Shown here piece after piece: positions 9,658-17,297 of a stretch of DNA of 34,062 nucleotides. How positions within the stretch are numbered: the first letter of the stretch is position 1; each line of letters begins with the position of its first letter. The stretch is from an uncultured Acidimicrobiales bacterium (lineage in GTDB: Bacteria; Actinomycetota; Acidimicrobiia; Acidimicrobiales; CADCSY01). Made by a program: the position numbers and the translations under genes. The notes below the pieces were generated by a model. That model ran no database searches, had not been told where the DNA came from, and saw nothing but the letters and a program-made list of their open reading frames with translations. The DNA lies in contig CADCSY010000008.1 of NCBI GenBank assembly GCA_902805555.1, forward strand, positions 1 to 34,062, written 5' to 3'.

Positions 9658-11025
9658 GTGGCAGACCGGCGGACGGAGCGCTCGCGCTTCCTGGCCGCCC
9701 CGCCGTCTCGCCCCGGCGAGCCGGGGCGAGGTGACCCCTCGCTGTTCCTGACGCCCCGTGAGGCGCCTCGGGAGGCACCGCGCGACCGGCGGGAGGGTGG
9801 CGCCGACCCGCCGGCGGCCGCACTGCCCGGTGGCCGGGCCCGCCCAGCCGGCGGACGGCGTCGGGTGGTGGCTGCGGGGGTCGCCGCTGCGCTGCTCGTG
9901 GCGGGGGTGGTGGCCGACAGGTCGAGCAGGGAGGACCCGGCCGCCCCGGAGGGCGCGCCCGGCACCTCGCCGGTCGGGCCGGGACCGATGGCGGCGACGG
10001 GCCCGCACGGCCCGGTCGCCGACGACCCGACCCCGGCGGTCCTGGAGACCTCCGCCACGCTCGGGCCCCGCCTGCCCGCACCCACCGGCACCACGGTCGT
10101 GGTCGTCGCTCGGGACCAGGTGGCCGTGGCCGACCTCGACTCGGGCGTCGTGCGGACCGCGCGCCTCCGGCCGGCACCCGACAGGTCCCCGTTCCAGGCG
10201 GTGCTCGGCGTCGGGAGCTCGTTCCTCCTGGCGGGCTCGGCGCCGCTGGTCGTACCCCGAGCCGAGGGGGCCGTCGTCGACCCCCTCGACCTCCCGGTCT
10301 TCGGTGGCTACCTGCCCTCGGCCCGAGCCGGTGCGTTCTGGACGGTCGACCAGCGCTTCGACGTCGAGCTCGTGGAGCAGACGCTCACCGGTGCGAGCGG
10401 CAGGCGGGTCGTCCTCCCGGGCGAGTCGGGGCCGGTGCTGCCGGTCGGCGACGGCTTCATCGTCAGCCCAGCCGGGTCGATCATGTCCGTCGACGCCACC
10501 ACCGGGAGGGTCGACACGCTCGGTGAGGGGACGGCGGTCGCCTACGACGGGCGCACCCTCGTCCGGTCGCGGTGCGGGGAGGACCTCGAGTGCGGCCTCG
10601 TGCTCAGCGACCTCGACGGCGGGAGGGAGCGGGAGGTCGGGCCCCCCACCCCCCGGTCCAGGTACGACACCTACGCGGGAGCCCGCTTCTCACCCGACGG
10701 CAGGTGGCTCTCGATCCCCTTCTACGGGGAGGACCAGCCCGGGGGCCTGGCGCTCATCGACGTCGAGCGGGGTGAGCGGCGCCCCACCGAGCAGCTCGTC
10801 ACCGCGTCGGGCGGCGGGTTCCCGGCGTCGGCCGCGTTCACCGCCGACAGCCGCTGGCTCCTCTTCGCCGACCGGAGCGCAGGCCCGGGGAGCGTCCACG
10901 CCGTCGACCTGGCCGACGGCTCCGTCCGGCCCCTGGAGCTCGGCCCCGCCGTGAGCGGGGGCGACGGCGACCTCCTGCTCGACGCCTTCCCCTCGATCCC
11001 CGCCGACAGCGCAGCCGGCGGCTGA
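9658..11025 (+). CDS. Membrane-anchored beta-propeller (PD40-like) protein
   Basis: This 455-aa protein probably faces the outside of the cell. The first about 60 residues are Arg/Pro-rich and cytoplasmic. A hydrophobic helix (VVAAGVAAALLVAGVVA) then anchors it, followed by a Pro/Gly/Ala linker (to about residue 130). The remaining about 320 residues show repeated beta-strand blocks with PD40-like sequences such as ARFSPDGRWLSIPFYG and AAFTADSRWLLFADRS. No catalytic motif is visible, and a binding or sensing role is only inference. The GTG start is supported by the strong Shine-Dalgarno sequence. Its stop and that of menE lie three bases apart on opposite strands. Confidence 0.8.
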   Translation: MADRRTERSRFLAAPPSRPGEPGRGDPSLFLTPREAPREAPRDRREGGADPPAAALPGGRARPAGGRRRVVAAGVAAALLVAGVVADRSSREDPAAPEGAPGTSPVGPGPMAATGPHGPVADDPTPAVLETSATLGPRLPAPTGTTVVVVARDQVAVADLDSGVVRTARLRPAPDRSPFQAVLGVGSSFLLAGSAPLVVPRAEGAVVDPLDLPVFGGYLPSARAGAFWTVDQRFDVELVEQTLTGASGRRVVLPGESGPVLPVGDGFIVSPAGSIMSVDATTGRVDTLGEGTAVAYDGRTLVRSRCGEDLECGLVLSDLDGGREREVGPPTPRSRYDTYAGARFSPDGRWLSIPFYGEDQPGGLALIDVERGERRPTEQLVTASGGGFPASAAFTADSRWLLFADRSAGPGSVHAVDLADGSVRPLELGPAVSGGDGDLLLDAFPSIPADSAAGG

Positions 11026-11034
11026 GGCTCAGCC
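11020..11034. other. Palindrome made of two convergent stop codons
   Basis: GGCTGAGGCTCAGCC is a 7-bp inverted repeat around one base. Its left arm contains the TGA of the propeller gene and its right arm the TGA of menE on the other strand. It could act as a compact bidirectional terminator, but there is no T-tract. Confidence 0.4.
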
Positions 11035-12159
11035 CGGAGGGTCGGGCAGGTGCCGCCGTCGGACCTTGCCGAGGGTGGTCCTCGGGAGCGAGTCGACGAG
11101 CACCAGGCGCCGGGGAGCGGCCCACGGGGCGAGCGCCTCCCTCACCGCCGCCCGCAGCGCCTCGAGCGACGGCGGGGCGGTCGGGTCGGCGGGGACCACC
11201 CAGGCCACCACCGCGCTGCCCCACTCGGGATCGGGGCGGCCGGCCACCGCCACCTCACCCACGCCCGCCACCCCTCGCAGCACCGCCTCGACGGGATCGG
11301 GCCAGACCTTCTCGCCGCCGGTGACGATGACGTCGCCGATCCGGCCCACGACGTGCAGCAACCCGGCATCGTCGATGCTCGCGGCGTCGCCCGTCCTGAG
11401 CCAGCCGTCGCCGTCGACGGTCGGTGCGCCGTCGCGGTAGCTCCGGGCGAGCATCGGGCCCCGGACGTGCAGCTCCCCGGCCTGCACCCGCAGCGCCACG
11501 CCGTCGAGCGGACGCCGGTCGTAGACGACGCCGCTCCCCGTCTCGGTCATGCCCCACGTCGTGCGGACGTTCGCCGGGAGCGTGGCCGGCGGGGCGGCGC
11601 CCCCGAGCACGACCACCCGGTAGGACGAGGTGTCGGTGCGGGCCAGCGCGGTGGCGACCAGTGAGACGAGGGTCGCTCCCCCCGACCGTCCGGCTGCCTC
11701 CACGGCCGGAGGGTCGGGCCGCTCGAGCATCGTCAGCGGGGTCCCGGTGTGGAGGGCGCGGGTGACGACCGAGAGCCCCCCGACGTGGGCGAGGGGCAGG
11801 CACGCCAGCCACCCGTCGACGGCGGGGTCGACCCCGAGGCGGTCGCTCGTCGCTCGGGCCGACGCCTCGACGGCGGCATGGGTGAGGACCGCTCCCTTCG
11901 GCGCTCCGGTGGTGCCGCTCGTCGCCACCACCAGGGCGTCACCCGGCTCGACCGGCACCCCGCCGGGCAGCGAGCGGCGCTCGCCGTCACCGGGGTCGAC
12001 CACCGCCGCAGGCCCCATGGCCTCGATCAGGGCGGCCGACGCCGGTGGGGGCAGGCGGGGGTCGAGCGGGAGCACCGCGTCACCGGCATCCCACGTGCGC
12101 TGCAGTGCAGCCACGAAGGCTTCGCTGCCCCGGGCCACGACGGCCACCAGCTCGTGCAC
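11029..12159 (-). CDS. menE: o-Succinylbenzoate-CoA ligase
   Basis: MenE activates o-succinylbenzoate with ATP and CoA in menaquinone synthesis. This 376-aa protein is a compact ANL-superfamily ligase. The P-loop [11 protein letters not shown] is at residues 79-89, the [10 protein letters not shown] motif follows, then [20 protein letters not shown], and the C-terminal catalytic lysine lies in [12 protein letters not shown] (about Lys365). The short N-terminal domain is usual for MenE, and the assignment rests heavily on menB, menA, menH, menD, menF and menG nearby. The GTG start lies 6 nt after a TAGGTT box, implying a leaderless mRNA. It diverges from menB with 110 nt between start codons. 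Confidence 0.9.
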   Translation of the reverse strand: MHELVAVVARGSEAFVAALQRTWDAGDAVLPLDPRLPPPASAALIEAMGPAAVVDPGDGERRSLPGGVPVEPGDALVVATSGTTGAPKGAVLTHAAVEASARATSDRLGVDPAVDGWLACLPLAHVGGLSVVTRALHTGTPLTMLERPDPPAVEAAGRSGGATLVSLVATALARTDTSSYRVVVLGGAAPPATLPANVRTTWGMTETGSGVVYDRRPLDGVALRVQAGELHVRGPMLARSYRDGAPTVDGDGWLRTGDAASIDDAGLLHVVGRIGDVIVTGGEKVWPDPVEAVLRGVAGVGEVAVAGRPDPEWGSAVVAWVVPADPTAPPSLEALRAAVREALAPWAAPRRLVLVDSLPRTTLGKVRRRHLPDPPG

Positions 12160-12165
12160 GACCTC

Positions 12166-12171
12166 AACCTA
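12166..12171 (-). promoter_or_regulatory. -10 box of menE (leaderless)
   Basis: TAGGTT on the minus strand lies 6 nt before the GTG at 12159. Confidence 0.6.
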
Positions 12172-12257
12172 CGGCGACCGGCTCGGGCGGCTCCGGCGTC
12201 CCCTTAGTCCGCGAGAAGCTGACGCCGCCCGGTTACCGGCCGCCGAGGGGCCAGGGC

Positions 12258-12263
12258 TACGGT
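12258..12263 (+). promoter_or_regulatory. -10 box of menB (leaderless)
   Basis: TACGGT lies 6 nt before the GTG at 12270. Confidence 0.6.
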
Positions 12264-12269
12264 CGCCGC

Positions 12270-13112
12270 GTGGACGACGCAGCGGTCACCTGGCGGGCTT
12301 CAGGCGAGTGGCAGGACATCCGCTACGAGACCGCCGACGGCATCGCCAAGATCACCATCGACCGGCCCGAGGTGCGCAACGCCTTCCGGCCCGAGACGGT
12401 CGTCGAGCTGTCGCGCGCCTTCGAGCTGGCGCGGGAGGACACCACCGTCGGGGTGGTCGTCCTCACCGGTGAGGGGCCCGACGCCTTCTGCTCGGGCGGC
12501 GACCAGCGGGTCCGGGGCGACTCGGGCTACGTCGGCGGCGAGGGCGTGAGCCCCGGTGGGGTGGGTCGCTTCCACGTCACCGACCTGCACGTCCAGATCA
12601 GGCGCCTGCCCAAGCCGGTGGTGGCGATGGTCGCCGGGTACGCCATCGGCGGCGGCCACGTCCTCCACGTCGTGTGCGACCTGACCATCGCCGCCGACAA
12701 CGCCCGCTTCGGCCAGACCGGGCCCAAGGTGGGCAGCTTCGACGGGGGCTTCGGCGCCGGTGTGCTCGCCAACCTGGTCGGGCCGAAGAAGGCGAAGGAG
12801 ATCTGGTTCCTCTGCCGGCAGTACGGCGCCCAGGAGGCGCTCGAGATGGGCCTGGTCAACACCGTCGTCCCCCTCGACCGCCTCGAGGCCGAGACCGTCC
12901 GGTGGTGCCGCGAGATGCTCGCACTGTCCCCGTTCGCGCTCCGCCTCCTGAAGGCCAGCTTCAACGCGGCAGAGGACGGGCTCAGCGGGATCCAGCAGCT
13001 GGCTCACGACACGAACCTGCTCTTCTACATGAGCGAGGAGGCCCAGGAGGGTCGCAACGCCTACCGCGAGAAGCGCCCACCGGACTTCGGGGCGTTCCCC
13101 CGCCGCCCGTGA
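12270..13112 (+). CDS. menB: 1,4-Dihydroxy-2-naphthoyl-CoA synthase
   Basis: MenB is a crotonase-fold enzyme that closes the naphthoquinone ring of o-succinylbenzoyl-CoA. The 280-aa product carries the oxyanion-hole strings DAFCSGGDQ and [19 protein letters not shown]. It also has the MenB-specific [15 protein letters not shown] loop, which holds the active-site Asp region, and the ending [12 protein letters not shown] typical of the family. The GTG start is chosen from the TACGGT box 6 nt upstream and from the family's usual N-terminal length. Its TGA stop (13110-13112) overlaps a GTG that begins the repeat array of mini-ORFs leading to menA, so translation of menA may depend on ribosomes leaving menB. 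Confidence 0.96.
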   Translation: MDDAAVTWRASGEWQDIRYETADGIAKITIDRPEVRNAFRPETVVELSRAFELAREDTTVGVVVLTGEGPDAFCSGGDQRVRGDSGYVGGEGVSPGGVGRFHVTDLHVQIRRLPKPVVAMVAGYAIGGGHVLHVVCDLTIAADNARFGQTGPKVGSFDGGFGAGVLANLVGPKKAKEIWFLCRQYGAQEALEMGLVNTVVPLDRLEAETVRWCREMLALSPFALRLLKASFNAAEDGLSGIQQLAHDTNLLFYMSEEAQEGRNAYREKRPPDFGAFPRRP

Positions 13113-13394
13113 GCGAGCGTGACCCGCGCCGCCCGGCCGCAGGCCGGGAGCGGGCGGCATGAGCGAGCGCAGCGAGCGTGGCCCGAGCGGCCCGGCCGCA
13201 GGCCTGGAGCGGATGACGTGAGCGAGCGCAACGAGCGTGGCCCGAGCGGCCCGGCCGCAGGCCACGAGCGGGTGACATGAGCGAGCGCAGCGAGCGTGGC
13301 CCGAGCGGCCCGGCCGCAGGCCACGAGCGGGTGACATGAGCGAGCGCAGCGAGCGTGGCCCGAGCGGCCCGGCCGCAGGCCTGGAGCGGATGAC
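13109..13394 (+). repeat. Tandem mini-ORF repeat array, five units, menB-menA gap
   Basis: There are five head-to-tail units starting at 13109, 13159, 13218, 13277 and 13336, with lengths 50, 59, 59, 59 and 59 bp. Full units read as 20-codon ORFs starting MSERSERGPSGPAAG and ending ERMT or ERVT. The first unit is 17 codons. Each unit's TGA overlaps the next unit's start as ATGA or GTGA. The first GTG overlaps the menB stop and the last TGA overlaps the menA ATG at 13395. Most units end with GGAG or GAG about 8 nt before the next start, a plausible Shine-Dalgarno. There are no unique spacers, so this is not CRISPR. The same repeat family occurs at 28707-28983. Confidence 0.9.
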
Positions 13395-14282
13395 ATGAGC
13401 GACGCCGGGCTCCGGAACCGCTGGGTGCTCGGCGCCCGCCCGCGGACGCTGCCGGCGGCCGTCGTGCCGGTGGTGGTCGGGACCGCCGCGGCGGTCGGGG
13501 TGCCGGGGACCGACGTGGTCCCGTGGCGGGCCGTCGCCGCCCTCGTGGTCGCGCTCGCCATCCAGGTGGGGACCAACTACGTGAACGACTTCGCCGACGG
13601 CGAGCGCGGCACCGACGACCACCGCGTCGGACCGGTCCGACTCGTCAGCTCCGGCCTCGCCACCGCCAAGGAGGTGAAGCTCGCCGCACTCCTCTCGGGT
13701 GCCGTCGCCGCCGTCGCCGGGCTCGCCCTGGCCGCCGTGGTCGGACCCGAGCTCCTCGTGGTGGGAGCCGCGTCGTTCGCGGCCGGCTACCTCTACACCG
13801 GTGGGCCCAGGCCGTACGGCTACCTGGGCCTCGGCGAGCTGTTCGTGTTCGTGTTCTTCGGGCTGGTCGCGACCGTCGGCTCGACCTACGTGCAGCTCGA
13901 ACGGGTGTCGGGCCTCTCCGTGGCCGCCGCGATCCCCGTCGGGCTGCTCGCCACCGCGCTGCTCGTCGTCAACAACCTGCGCGACATCCCGACCGACGTC
14001 GTCGCCGGCAAGGTGACGCTGGCCGTCCGCCTCGGCGACCGCGACACCCGCTCGCTGTACGCCACCCTGCTCATCGGTGCCTTCGTCACCGCCGCCGCGG
14101 TCGGCCTCGTGCGGCCCGGCGCCCTGGCGGTCCTGCTCGCCATCCCCCTCGCCGTCCCGCCCGTGCGGACGGTCCTCGGGGGGGCGACCGGGCCTCGCCT
14201 GATCCCCGTCCTGGGGGCCACCGGCAGGGTGCAGCTGGCGGCTGGCGGCCTGCTCGCGCTCGGGCTCGCCCTCACGGCGTGA
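13395..14282 (+). CDS. menA: 1,4-Dihydroxy-2-naphthoate polyprenyltransferase
   Basis: MenA is a membrane prenyltransferase that attaches the polyprenyl tail to dihydroxynaphthoate, giving demethylmenaquinone. The 295-aa product has about eight hydrophobic helices. The first Asp-rich prenyl-diphosphate/Mg2+ motif is NDFADGERGTDD (residues 64-75). The second conserved region is NNLRDIPTDVVAGKVTLAVR (about 196-215). The N-terminus NRWVLGARPRTLPAAVVPV is typical. The ATG at 13395 is the last link of the upstream mini-ORF chain, overlapping the final unit's TGA by four bases (ATGA). Expression is therefore probably coupled to menB through that array. It converges on menH, stop to stop, 26 nt apart. 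Confidence 0.95.
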   Translation: MSDAGLRNRWVLGARPRTLPAAVVPVVVGTAAAVGVPGTDVVPWRAVAALVVALAIQVGTNYVNDFADGERGTDDHRVGPVRLVSSGLATAKEVKLAALLSGAVAAVAGLALAAVVGPELLVVGAASFAAGYLYTGGPRPYGYLGLGELFVFVFFGLVATVGSTYVQLERVSGLSVAAAIPVGLLATALLVVNNLRDIPTDVVAGKVTLAVRLGDRDTRSLYATLLIGAFVTAAAVGLVRPGALAVLLAIPLAVPPVRTVLGGATGPRLIPVLGATGRVQLAAGGLLALGLALTA

Positions 14283-14308
14283 TGCGCGCCGCGGGACGCT
14301 GCCGCCCC

Positions 14309-15061
14309 TCAGCGGCCGTGCCCGGCCAGCCAGGGCCGCACGACGTCGAGGAACGCCTGCGGCTGCTCGAGGTGGGCGGCGTGGCCGGCACCCGGCACCA
14401 GCCGCAGCTCGGCCTCGCCTCCGAGCGCCGAGACCAGGCGCTCCCCGGTCGCCACGAACCGGCCGTCGAGCGCGCCGGCCACCACGAGCACGGGCGCCCG
14501 CACCTCCTGCAGACGGTCCCACAACGGCTCCTGGGCACCGGTCCCGGCGACCCGGAGGCTGGTGGCGAGGGCCCGGGCGTCGTTCTCGAGGCGGGCCTCC
14601 CGGTGCTGGGCCTCCGCCGAGAGCCCTCCGAAGAGGGGCAGCGCCAGCCAGTGGTCGAGGAAGGCCTCGAGCCCGTCCACCTCGAGGCGGCGGGCGAGGA
14701 CCTCGTCGGCCGCCACCCGCTCGGACCGCGCCGCAGCGTCGTCGAGGCCGGCGGTGGCGCCCAGCAGCACCAGCGCCTCGACCACGTCCGGGCGCTCCAG
14801 GGCGAGGTGGAGGCAGGCCCGCCCGCCCATGGAGTACCCGAGCCACGTGGCCGGGCCCACGGCCTCGGCCAGCAGGTGTGCGGTCTGCACGAGGTCGGCG
14901 ACCACGCCCGCCGACCGGCCGTGGAGCGGCGCGTCGGGCAGGAGGACCTCGTGGTCCAGGGCCAGGTCGTCGGCCACCTCGCCCCAGCAGCGGCCGTTCT
15001 GGGTGAAGCCGTGCACGAGCGCCAGTCGCGGCCCGGCGCCCCTCTGCTCGACCCACAGCAC
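14309..15061 (-). CDS. menH: MenH-type alpha/beta hydrolase (SHCHC synthase)
   Basis: MenH eliminates pyruvate from SEPHCHC, the MenD product, to give SHCHC. This 250-aa alpha/beta hydrolase shows LVHGFTQNGRCW, the nucleophile elbow GYSMGGR (Ser77), an acid near Asp199 (AGALDGRF) and His227 (GAGHAAH). Between these lies a family-like lid segment (AARSERVAADEVLARRL, then LDHWLALPLFGGL). This segment and the location between menA and menD make MenH much more likely than a generic esterase. The GTG start at 15061 lies only 20 bp from the divergent menD start, so its promoter must overlap menD coding sequence or be absent from the gap. Confidence 0.85.
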   Translation of the reverse strand: MLWVEQRGAGPRLALVHGFTQNGRCWGEVADDLALDHEVLLPDAPLHGRSAGVVADLVQTAHLLAEAVGPATWLGYSMGGRACLHLALERPDVVEALVLLGATAGLDDAAARSERVAADEVLARRLEVDGLEAFLDHWLALPLFGGLSAEAQHREARLENDARALATSLRVAGTGAQEPLWDRLQEVRAPVLVVAGALDGRFVATGERLVSALGGEAELRLVPGAGHAAHLEQPQAFLDVVRPWLAGHGR

Positions 15062-15081
15062 CGGCCCGATGGTGCCACGGG

Positions 15082-16788
15082 GTGGTCGTGAGCGGGGACG
15101 GGCAGGCGACCTTCGCCGCCACCCTCGTCGACGAGTGGGTGCGGGGGGGCGTCCGCCACGCCGTCGTCAGCCCCGGCAGCCGCTCCACCCCGCTCGCCCT
15201 GGCGCTCGCCGCCGACGAGCGCATCACCCTCCACGTGCACCTCGACGAGCGCTCGGCGGCCTTCCTCGCGCTCGGGATCGGCCTGGCCAGCGAGGTCCCC
15301 GCCGTCCTGCTGTGCACCAGTGGCACCGCCGCCGCCAACCTCCACCCCGCCGTGGTGGAGGCCCACCAGGCGAGGGTGCCGCTGCTGGTGTGCACCGCCG
15401 ACCGGCCCCCGGAGCTCCAGGGCTTCGGGGCGCCGCAGACCATCGACCAGGTGAAGCTCTACGGCGGCGCCGTCCGCTGGTACGCCGAGCCGGGAGCGGC
15501 CGATCCGGCCTCGGCCGGGACGTGGCGGTCCCTGGCCAGCCGTGCGCTGCTCGAGGCGGTGGGCTCCCCACCGGGCCCCGTGCACCTGAACCTCGCCTTC
15601 CGGGACCCGCTGGTGGCGGCTCCCGGGCCGCTGCCCGAGGGGAGGGCGGATGGCCACCCCTGGCACGCGACCCCCGCTGCCGCACCGCCGGGCCCCGCCG
15701 CCGTGGCGTCGCTGGCCGGGCTGCTCCGGGGCCGCGGCGTGATCGTGGCGGGCGGCGGGTCCGGCTCCGATCCCGGTGCCGTCGCCGCCCTCGCCCGCAC
15801 GCTGGGCTGGCCCGTCCTCGCCGACCCCAAGTCGGGGTGCCGGACGGTGGGCGCCACGACCGTGGCCGCCGCCGACGCGCTGCTGCGCTCGGAGCGGTTC
15901 GCCGCCGACCACCGCCCTGACGTCGTCCTCCGCCTCGGCGCGCCGCCGGCGTCGAAGGTGGTGGGGGAGTGGCTGCGCACGAGCGGTGCCCGCCACCTCA
16001 TCGTCGAGCGCCACGGGAGCTGGGTGGACCCCGACCGCACGGGGGAGCTGCTCGTGACAGGCGATCCCGGCGGGTGGGCAGCCGGGCTGGCTGCGGCGCT
16101 CGAGGGCACACCCCCGGCGGACGGCGGGCGGTGGCTCCGGTCCTGGGCTGCGGCCGAGGCCAGCGCTCAGGCCGCCTTCGACCGCGTGCTCGCCGGCGGG
16201 GCCACCTCCGACCCGCTGGTGGCGCGTGCGGTGGCCGCCGCCCTCCCGACGGGGGCGACGCTGGTCGTCTCGTCGTCGATGCCGGTCCGCGACCTGGAGT
16301 GGTACGCCGCGCCCCGTCCGGACCTCCGCGTGCTGGCCAACCGGGGGGCGAACGGGATCGACGGGGTCACCTCGACGGCGGTCGGCGTCGCCGCCACCGG
16401 TGGCCGCACCGCCGTGCTCATCGGCGACCTCGCCTTCCTCCACGACGCCAACGGGCTGCTCGGGCTGGCGTCGAGGGGCCTCGACCTCACGATCGTCGTC
16501 GTCGACAACCGGGGTGGCGCCATCTTCAGCTTCCTGCCCCAGCAGACGTCGCTCTCGACGCAGCGGTTCGAGCAGCTGTTCGGCACCCCCCAGGACGTGC
16601 ACCTCGCCGGGCTGGCGGCTGCGCACGGGCTCCCGACGGTGACCGTCCACGAGGCGGACCTGGTCGGCCCCACCGTCGGTGGCCTCGCCGCCGGCGGCGG
16701 GACGACGCTCGTCATCGTCGAGACCGACAGGTCGGCGAACGTGGCGGTCCACGACGCCGTGCACGCCGCCGTCGCCGCCGCCCTCTGA
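15082..16788 (+). CDS. menD: 2-Succinyl-5-enolpyruvyl-6-hydroxy-3-cyclohexene-1-carboxylate synthase
   Basis: MenD is a thiamine-diphosphate enzyme that condenses isochorismate with 2-oxoglutarate. The 568-aa product has the N-terminal pyrimidine-binding domain (VSPGSRSTPLALAL, HLDERSAAFLALG, then TSGTAAANLHPAVVEA and CTADRPPELQGFGAPQTIDQ). A central domain follows, and a C-terminal diphosphate-binding domain with LANRGANGIDGVTSTA, GDLAFLHDANGLL and VVVDNRGGAIFSFLPQ. The start is GTG at 15082 or the in-frame GTG at 15088; sequence does not decide. It diverges from menH across about 20 bp. No clear TANNNT box precedes it, unlike most neighbours. Confidence 0.96.
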   Translation: MVVSGDGQATFAATLVDEWVRGGVRHAVVSPGSRSTPLALALAADERITLHVHLDERSAAFLALGIGLASEVPAVLLCTSGTAAANLHPAVVEAHQARVPLLVCTADRPPELQGFGAPQTIDQVKLYGGAVRWYAEPGAADPASAGTWRSLASRALLEAVGSPPGPVHLNLAFRDPLVAAPGPLPEGRADGHPWHATPAAAPPGPAAVASLAGLLRGRGVIVAGGGSGSDPGAVAALARTLGWPVLADPKSGCRTVGATTVAAADALLRSERFAADHRPDVVLRLGAPPASKVVGEWLRTSGARHLIVERHGSWVDPDRTGELLVTGDPGGWAAGLAAALEGTPPADGGRWLRSWAAAEASAQAAFDRVLAGGATSDPLVARAVAAALPTGATLVVSSSMPVRDLEWYAAPRPDLRVLANRGANGIDGVTSTAVGVAATGGRTAVLIGDLAFLHDANGLLGLASRGLDLTIVVVDNRGGAIFSFLPQQTSLSTQRFEQLFGTPQDVHLAGLAAAHGLPTVTVHEADLVGPTVGGLAAGGGTTLVIVETDRSANVAVHDAVHAAVAAAL

Positions 16789-16854
16789 CCGGCCACGTCG
16801 GATCGAGGTGGCCGGTCCGGCAGGTGGGTGCTCGGCCCGCCTGCCGGCTCCACG

Positions 16855-16860
16855 TATGGT
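16855..16860 (+). promoter_or_regulatory. Possible -10 box of the ferredoxin gene
   Basis: TATGGT lies 44 nt upstream of the ATG at 16905. The leader ends in CACGGGGAGGGCGC, which contains a Shine-Dalgarno-like GGGGAGG. Confidence 0.45.
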
Positions 16861-16904
16861 CACGCAGCCGCCGGGTGGCCCGGCGGGGACCACGGGGAGG
16901 GCGC

Positions 16905-17264
16905 ATGGCGACGCTCAGCAGCGGCGACGAGTCGGTCGAGGTGGCGGACGGCAAGCGGCTCGTGCTCGCCATCGAGCAGGACCTCGAGATCGGCATCATG
17001 CACCGGTGCGGCGGCAACGCGATGTGCACGACGTGCCGTGTCGTCTTCACCGCCGGCGAGCCCACCACGATGACCGAGGCCGAGCTCGACCTGCTCGAGG
17101 GGCGCGACCTCCTGGGCGAGGCGCGCCTCTCGTGTCAGATCAGGGCCGAGGGCGAGATGACCTTCACCCCGGTCCTGACCAAGGAGTCGGAGGGCACCGA
17201 CAACCCCGGTGACACGCCCGACCCCGACATCCAGCCGCCGCCGGTCTGGACCGAGCGGCCCTGA
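16905..17264 (+). CDS. 2Fe-2S plant-type ferredoxin
   Basis: This 119-aa electron carrier has the pattern of plant/chlorosome-type [2Fe-2S] ferredoxins. The cluster cysteines are Cys35, Cys41 and Cys44 (HRCGGNAMCTTCRV) and Cys77 (ARLSCQI). About 30 C-terminal residues form an acidic Pro-rich tail with no obvious fold. A clear Shine-Dalgarno region and a leader precede the ATG, in contrast to the leaderless genes around it. It lies between menD and the convergent menF; a link to quinone metabolism is possible only by location. Confidence 0.92.
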   Translation: MATLSSGDESVEVADGKRLVLAIEQDLEIGIMHRCGGNAMCTTCRVVFTAGEPTTMTEAELDLLEGRDLLGEARLSCQIRAEGEMTFTPVLTKESEGTDNPGDTPDPDIQPPPVWTERP

Positions 17265-17297
17265 GCGCTCGCCGACGCCGGCAGGCGCGCCCGGGTG

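Noticed and set aside
13109-13394. Repeat array as a CRISPR
   Set aside because: Units abut directly, with no unique spacers and no cas genes, and the whole unit is near-identical.
12300-15443. 1047-codon open frame on the minus strand across menB, the repeats, menA and menH
   Set aside because: It is a shadow of GC-rich codon bias. It runs antisense to clear menB and menA, and its RSLM/GLRPGRSGHAR repeats are just the array read backwards.
14272-16893. 873-codon minus-strand frame opposite menD
   Set aside because: Low-complexity Arg/Gly/Pro translation with no family features, opposite an unmistakable menD.
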